16,941 bases of DNA from Eubacterium sp. UBA3720 (lineage in GTDB: Bacteria; Bacillota; Clostridia; Lachnospirales; Lachnospiraceae), in assembly GCA_002371335.1 (NCBI GenBank), contig DFHP01000105.1, positions 1-16,941 of the forward strand, in the 5' to 3' direction. The position numbers were made by a program, and so were the translations under genes. Each line of letters opens with the position of its first letter. Position 1 is the first letter of the stretch. Positions 14,516 to 16,941 of this stretch are shown here, in pieces. The notes beneath the pieces were generated by a model. The model ran no database searches. It had not been told where the DNA came from and saw nothing but the letters and a program-made list of their open reading frames with translations.

Positions 14516-14544
14516 TTGCAAAATAAAAATTAATCTGTTATGAT
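14516..14544 (+). promoter_or_regulatory. Sigma-A-type promoter for rpmB
   Basis: TTGCAA (14516-14521), 17 bases, TATGAT (14539-14544). The start of transcription would be near 14551, giving a leader of about 50 bases ending in AGGAGGTG (14591-14598). The leader contains a small imperfect hairpin around GCCTATAGGTTGGC. Confidence 0.75.
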
Positions 14545-14603
14545 GTCAATGTTGCGAGCCTATAGGTTGGCATTATAACGTAATTTAGTCAGGAGGTGTA
14601 GTC

Positions 14604-14792
14604 GTGGCAAAATGTGCAGTGTGCGGTAAAGGTGTTCACTTCGGTAACAACGTTAGCCATTCTCACAGAAGATCTAATCATATTTGGAAACCGAACGTAA
14701 AATCTGTACGCGTTAAAACAGAGTGCGGAAACGCAAAGAGAATGTACGTATGTACTTCCTGCTTGAGAAGCGGCAAAGTTGAGCGTGCATAA
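14604..14792 (+). CDS. rpmB: 50S ribosomal protein L28
   Basis: Small ribosomal protein of the large subunit. The 62-residue product begins MAKCAVCGKGVHFGNNVSHS and carries two CxxC pairs (CAVC at 4-7, CTSC at 50-53), so it is the zinc-binding form of L28. The start codon is GTG, decided by AGGAGGTG five bases upstream and by the normal protein N-terminus. It is the only plus-strand gene seen, transcribed alone from its own promoter and ended by the hairpin at 14813-14863. Confidence 0.97.
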   Translation: MAKCAVCGKGVHFGNNVSHSHRRSNHIWKPNVKSVRVKTECGNAKRMYVCTSCLRSGKVERA

Positions 14793-14812
14793 TAAAACTA
14801 TCTCTAAATAAG

Positions 14813-14863
14813 AAACCGTTGTAAGAGCGATATGGTCGCTGCTGCAACGGTTTTTCTGTTTTT
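14813..14863 (+). terminator. rpmB terminator (also terminator-shaped on the minus strand)
   Basis: AAACCGTTG (14813-14821) pairs with CAACGGTTT (14845-14853) around an inner AGCGA/TCGCT hairpin, followed by TTTTTCTGTTTTT. The minus-strand reading ends in TTTCTTATTT, so it can also stop the converging gerW transcript. Confidence 0.9.
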
Positions 14864-14893
14864 AAAGGGCTGTCCTGCGGCGGGCAGCCCTTT
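14864..14893. terminator. Second hairpin between rpmB and gerW
   Basis: AAAGGGCTG (14864-14872) pairs with CAGCCCTTT (14885-14893), and the loop can pair further. It directly abuts the rpmB terminator. It stands 34 bases past the gerW stop, but its minus-strand T-run is only TTT, so it may act together with the neighbouring hairpin. Confidence 0.55.
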
Positions 14894-14926
14894 CCCTGTA
14901 TGATCATATGTGTGAACGAAAGAAAA

Positions 14927-15352
14927 TCACTCGTTCTCTTCTTTATTTTCATTTTTTACTTTTTCCGCTGCTTCATTGACTGCATCCTGAGATGCGAAAG
15001 CTTCGTCTCTGGACGGCGTTCCCCTGAATTTATTAACGATCTCAGGCGCCAGATCTATTATCTTTGAAACAGCGTCTACATTTTTCAGAGAGATTATACG
15101 GCTTGTCCCGTCCGGAAAGATCTGCAGCATTGCAGTTGCTTTCATGGTAGCCCCCATTCCGCCGCCGCCGTTATTCTTTTTTGTTCCGGTAAAATTTGTG
15201 GCGCCCATTCCGAACGATACCTCTGCCAATGGAATGAAAGTCATTTTTCCCGCCTGTATAGGTTCTCCGACAACGGTTTTTGTGCTCATTACTCCATCCA
15301 GTCCTTTAAAAAGTGCGGATACGGTGCTTTCAAGATTGTTTCTTTCTGACAT
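14927..15352 (-). CDS. gerW: GerW family sporulation protein (YtfJ)
   Basis: Spore protein family; in Bacillus subtilis YtfJ/GerW is made in sporulating cells and is linked to germination. The 141-residue product shows the family core: LFKGLDGVMSTKTVVGEPI, a small-residue-rich FGMGATN segment, a glycine run (NNGGGGMGATM), AMLQIFPDG and IDLAPEIVNKF, then a charged Lys/Glu-rich tail. AAGGAGG seven to eight bases before the ATG supports the start. It follows the DUF2953 gene after 84 bases, the same pairing as ytfI-ytfJ in Bacillus, which strengthens both calls. No clear sporulation promoter was recognised in the gap. Confidence 0.92.
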   Translation of the reverse strand: MSERNNLESTVSALFKGLDGVMSTKTVVGEPIQAGKMTFIPLAEVSFGMGATNFTGTKKNNGGGGMGATMKATAMLQIFPDGTSRIISLKNVDAVSKIIDLAPEIVNKFRGTPSRDEAFASQDAVNEAAEKVKNENKEENE

Positions 15353-15436
15353 AGGTTTTTCCTCCTTAAATCATCTCTGCCATTTATATCAGAACAGGTA
15401 TTTACGTTTATGATCAGATCATTAAATATACTATTA

Positions 15437-16528
15437 TTATTCGTCATTTTTGCCCCTGAGCATCCTTATGGTCCTGCGGACACTCCTGTTAAGGATAACT
15501 ATAACACCTCTGTATACCAGTACAAATAGAATGATATGTCCCCTGAGCCTGATGTCGGCGTCTGCTTTTAATTTTTCTTCTTCAAAATCCGGTGTAACTA
15601 TCAGGTCATTTGGACAAAGACTGCAGAAGGTGTAATAAGCTCCCAGTATCCTGCCGGTCAGAGCCGGATCCCCTGCCGAATATTCAATCGTTCCCTCGAT
15701 CCGTCTGGGAAGATATGATCTAAGCAGCTTTATCAGCTGAGAGAACACATGCCCGACAGCTTCCCCGGTATCCTCGTCAAAAATCTTTTCAAGCAGCGAG
15801 GTTATCTTATTGAATGCGGACGCTGCGGATGATACAGCAGATGAAATCCTTCCGGAAAAAGAAGCACACGACTCTTCCATCCTGTCGAAGAAACGGCAGA
15901 TCTTATCCAGAAAAGCTTCTTCTTCGAACATTTCCTCTGTCTGGTCTGCAGTATCCTGTTCCGGCATCCCGTCTTTCCATATGTCGTCGGAAATGTCCCC
16001 GGAAACTTCTTTCTCTTCCGCATTTTCCGTATCTTCAGTCACGATATTCTTTTCTTCTGTCAATTCTGTATCCCCGGTCAAAACAGACTCATCTTCTGTT
16101 GATTCTGTATCTCCCGTCAAAACAGACTCATCTTCTGTCGATTCTGTATCTCCGGTCAAGGCAGTCTCCGCATTCGGCGGTTCTGTATCTCCGGTGACTG
16201 CAGACGCTTCTCCCACAGTTTCTGTATCCCCGGTCACAGCAGCCTCATGCTTTTTTCTGCGCGAACGAAGCAGCTTCAAAACCGGGATCCCGAAAAGATA
16301 TAATTCGTATGAAAGAGTTCCGGAATCATAATCAGCTTTAACATATATCAGACGGAAAAACCATGACGCCGAACCGCCTGCACGAATATTTCCCGATCCG
16401 GCAGTGAACGTGCCCCGATAGACGATCGGAAGAAACAGAATAAGCAGTAAAAGAACCAAAACGACAGCAACTAAGATGAGAAGTATCTTTCCGATGATCA
16501 GCAGGATATGAATAATGATTCCCGGCAT
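15437..16528 (-). CDS. DUF2953 domain-containing membrane protein (YtfI-like)
   Basis: Function unknown; YtfI-like proteins accompany GerW in spore formers. The 363-residue protein has one long N-terminal transmembrane segment (about residues 6-36), an exterior-type region through ~85, a 78-residue insert of six 13-residue repeats at about 99-176, a linker, and the DUF2953 region in the C-terminal half (FSQLIKLLRSYLPRRIEGTIEYSAGDPALTGRILGAY, given here as separate conserved pieces: LLRSYLPRRIEG, AGDPALTGRILG), ending with a second hydrophobic stretch and a basic tail. A GTG one codon earlier is open, but GGAGGTG is correctly spaced for the ATG at 16528, which overlaps the upstream stop as TGATG. 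Confidence 0.85.
   Translation of the reverse strand: MPGIIIHILLIIGKILLILVAVVLVLLLLILFLPIVYRGTFTAGSGNIRAGGSASWFFRLIYVKADYDSGTLSYELYLFGIPVLKLLRSRRKKHEAAVTGDTETVGEASAVTGDTEPPNAETALTGDTESTEDESVLTGDTESTEDESVLTGDTELTEEKNIVTEDTENAEEKEVSGDISDDIWKDGMPEQDTADQTEEMFEEEAFLDKICRFFDRMEESCASFSGRISSAVSSAASAFNKITSLLEKIFDEDTGEAVGHVFSQLIKLLRSYLPRRIEGTIEYSAGDPALTGRILGAYYTFCSLCPNDLIVTPDFEEEKLKADADIRLRGHIILFVLVYRGVIVILNRSVRRTIRMLRGKNDE
16001..16234 (-). repeat. Six tandem 39-base (13-residue) repeats inside the DUF2953 gene
   Basis: The units read TGDTETVGEASAV, TGDTEPPNAETAL, TGDTESTEDESVL (twice), TGDTELTEEKNIV and TEDTENAEEKEVS. Length is exactly 13 residues each, the middle two are identical in protein and nearly so in DNA, and the outer ones are more diverged. 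The acidic, Thr-rich sequence is predicted to be unstructured. Confidence 0.92.
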
Positions 16529-16929
16529 CACATCACCTCCTCCGTTCCTGATGCGTTATTCGAAACGTGATTCGTATCATCGCCGGAATCATCAGCTGTC
16601 ATCTTTTCCTCCCGGGACTTTCCCATAAAAAACCGTCTCATATCATACTGCCCCGTATCCAGATGAACCTGGCGAATTATGTCCTGCACTACCTGAATCG
16701 CTTCTTTTTTCGATCCCGCCAGACCGACGATCATTGGCAGCTTCATATATTCTCTCATAAGACGGCTGTTCAGCCCGTAGTGAACGATATCCAGCTGGTC
16801 CGTCTCATTTGAAGCCAGCGTGATCAGATATAATCCCGGTACGTGTTTTCTTTTATTGACAAGATCTATTATTTTTTCAGATCTGTCTCTGACAGATTCT
16901 CCAGTGAATATTTTTTCAAACCAAAGCAT
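16528..16929 (-). CDS. Hypothetical protein upstream of DUF2953
   Basis: I do not recognise a named family. The 133-residue frame starts MLWFEKIFTGESVRDRSEKI, has a mixed alpha/beta-looking core to about residue 105 (LYLITLASNETDQLDIV, MIVGLAGSKKEAIQVV), and a low-complexity hydrophilic tail rich in Asp, Ser, Asn and Thr. There is no signal peptide or membrane segment. It overlaps the DUF2953 start by one codon position, so the two are co-translated. The ribosome binding site before the ATG at 16929 is weak (AAAG) and the frame is open to the window edge four codons further, so the true start could lie beyond it. Confidence 0.7.
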   Translation of the reverse strand: MLWFEKIFTGESVRDRSEKIIDLVNKRKHVPGLYLITLASNETDQLDIVHYGLNSRLMREYMKLPMIVGLAGSKKEAIQVVQDIIRQVHLDTGQYDMRRFFMGKSREEKMTADDSGDDTNHVSNNASGTEEVM

Positions 16930-16941
16930 TATTCTTTCATC

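Larger units (their letters stand above)
14247..14603. other. Divergent regulatory region between fakA and rpmB
   Basis: This 357-base gap holds, from right to left, the rpmB promoter, AT-rich DNA, a weak minus-strand promoter candidate near 14463, an inverted repeat at 14416-14451 (GATGT/ACATC around TGCTG/CAGCA), a three-way-junction palindrome at 14344-14400, and a short frame resembling the C-terminus of Asp23 (14340-14266). No intact gene is present. Confidence 0.7.

Noticed and set aside
15410..15422. ATGATCAGATCAT palindrome before gerW as an operator
   Set aside because: It is short, AT-rich and not placed against a recognisable promoter; chance occurrence is likely.
15810..16331. 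Long plus-strand Ser/Val-rich frame opposite the DUF2953 gene
   Set aside because: It is the antisense shadow of the 39-base repeats, whose period keeps several frames open at once.

Overview
The window looks like a chromosomal core region of a Firmicute of class Clostridia, most likely a Lachnospiraceae member. This is inferred from the sequence, not from a database search. The reasons are the strong GGAGG-type ribosome binding sites, the short HisG paired with a HisZ regulatory subunit, RecU as the Holliday junction resolvase, a GerW (YtfJ) sporulation protein beside a DUF2953 (YtfI-like) protein, the rpmB / yloV / recG / rsmD / coaD gene order, and a lysine/alanine-rich DUF6465-type protein. 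Every gene except rpmB lies on the minus strand. No phage, plasmid, CRISPR, tRNA or rRNA genes were seen.

Reading in the direction of transcription (right to left): (1) 16929-14927 is a sporulation-linked cluster: an unrecognised small protein, a DUF2953 membrane protein with an inserted six-copy 13-residue repeat, and gerW. (2) rpmB (14604-14792, plus strand) converges on gerW over terminator hairpins. (3) 14603-14247 is a divergent regulatory region with a good rpmB promoter, palindromes, and what reads as the 3' stump of an Asp23/Gls24 (yloU) gene just before yloV/fakA. (4) fakA and recG are separated by exactly 300 bases packed with inverted repeats. (5) A DUF6465 histone-H1-like gene has its own promoter and is followed by 470 bases of largely GC-rich, palindromic, probably mobile-element-derived DNA. 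(6) An operon from a sigma-A promoter at 9237-9209 carries a methylglyoxal-synthase-like gene, rsmD, coaD and a coiled-coil protein with an acidic tail, and ends at a 13-bp terminator. (7) A tightly packed run contains a two-helix membrane protein, an RluA-type pseudouridine synthase, lepB, recU, hisZ, hisG, hisD, hisI and the start of hemA, which leaves the window at its left edge.

The functions are mainly housekeeping: ribosome assembly and modification (rpmB, rsmD, rluA), DNA repair and recombination (recG, recU), protein export (lepB), CoA synthesis (coaD), lipid/fatty-acid metabolism (fakA), histidine synthesis (hisZGDI), tetrapyrrole synthesis (hemA) and spore formation (gerW, DUF2953). 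The most notable points are a methylglyoxal-synthase homologue that appears to lack most known catalytic residues, the apparent decay of the Asp23 partner of fakA, a compact three-way-junction structure at 9497-9587 resembling an IS200/IS605 (TnpB) right end, and the palindrome-dense fakA-recG spacer. I did not find a convincing complete new defence or mobile system.
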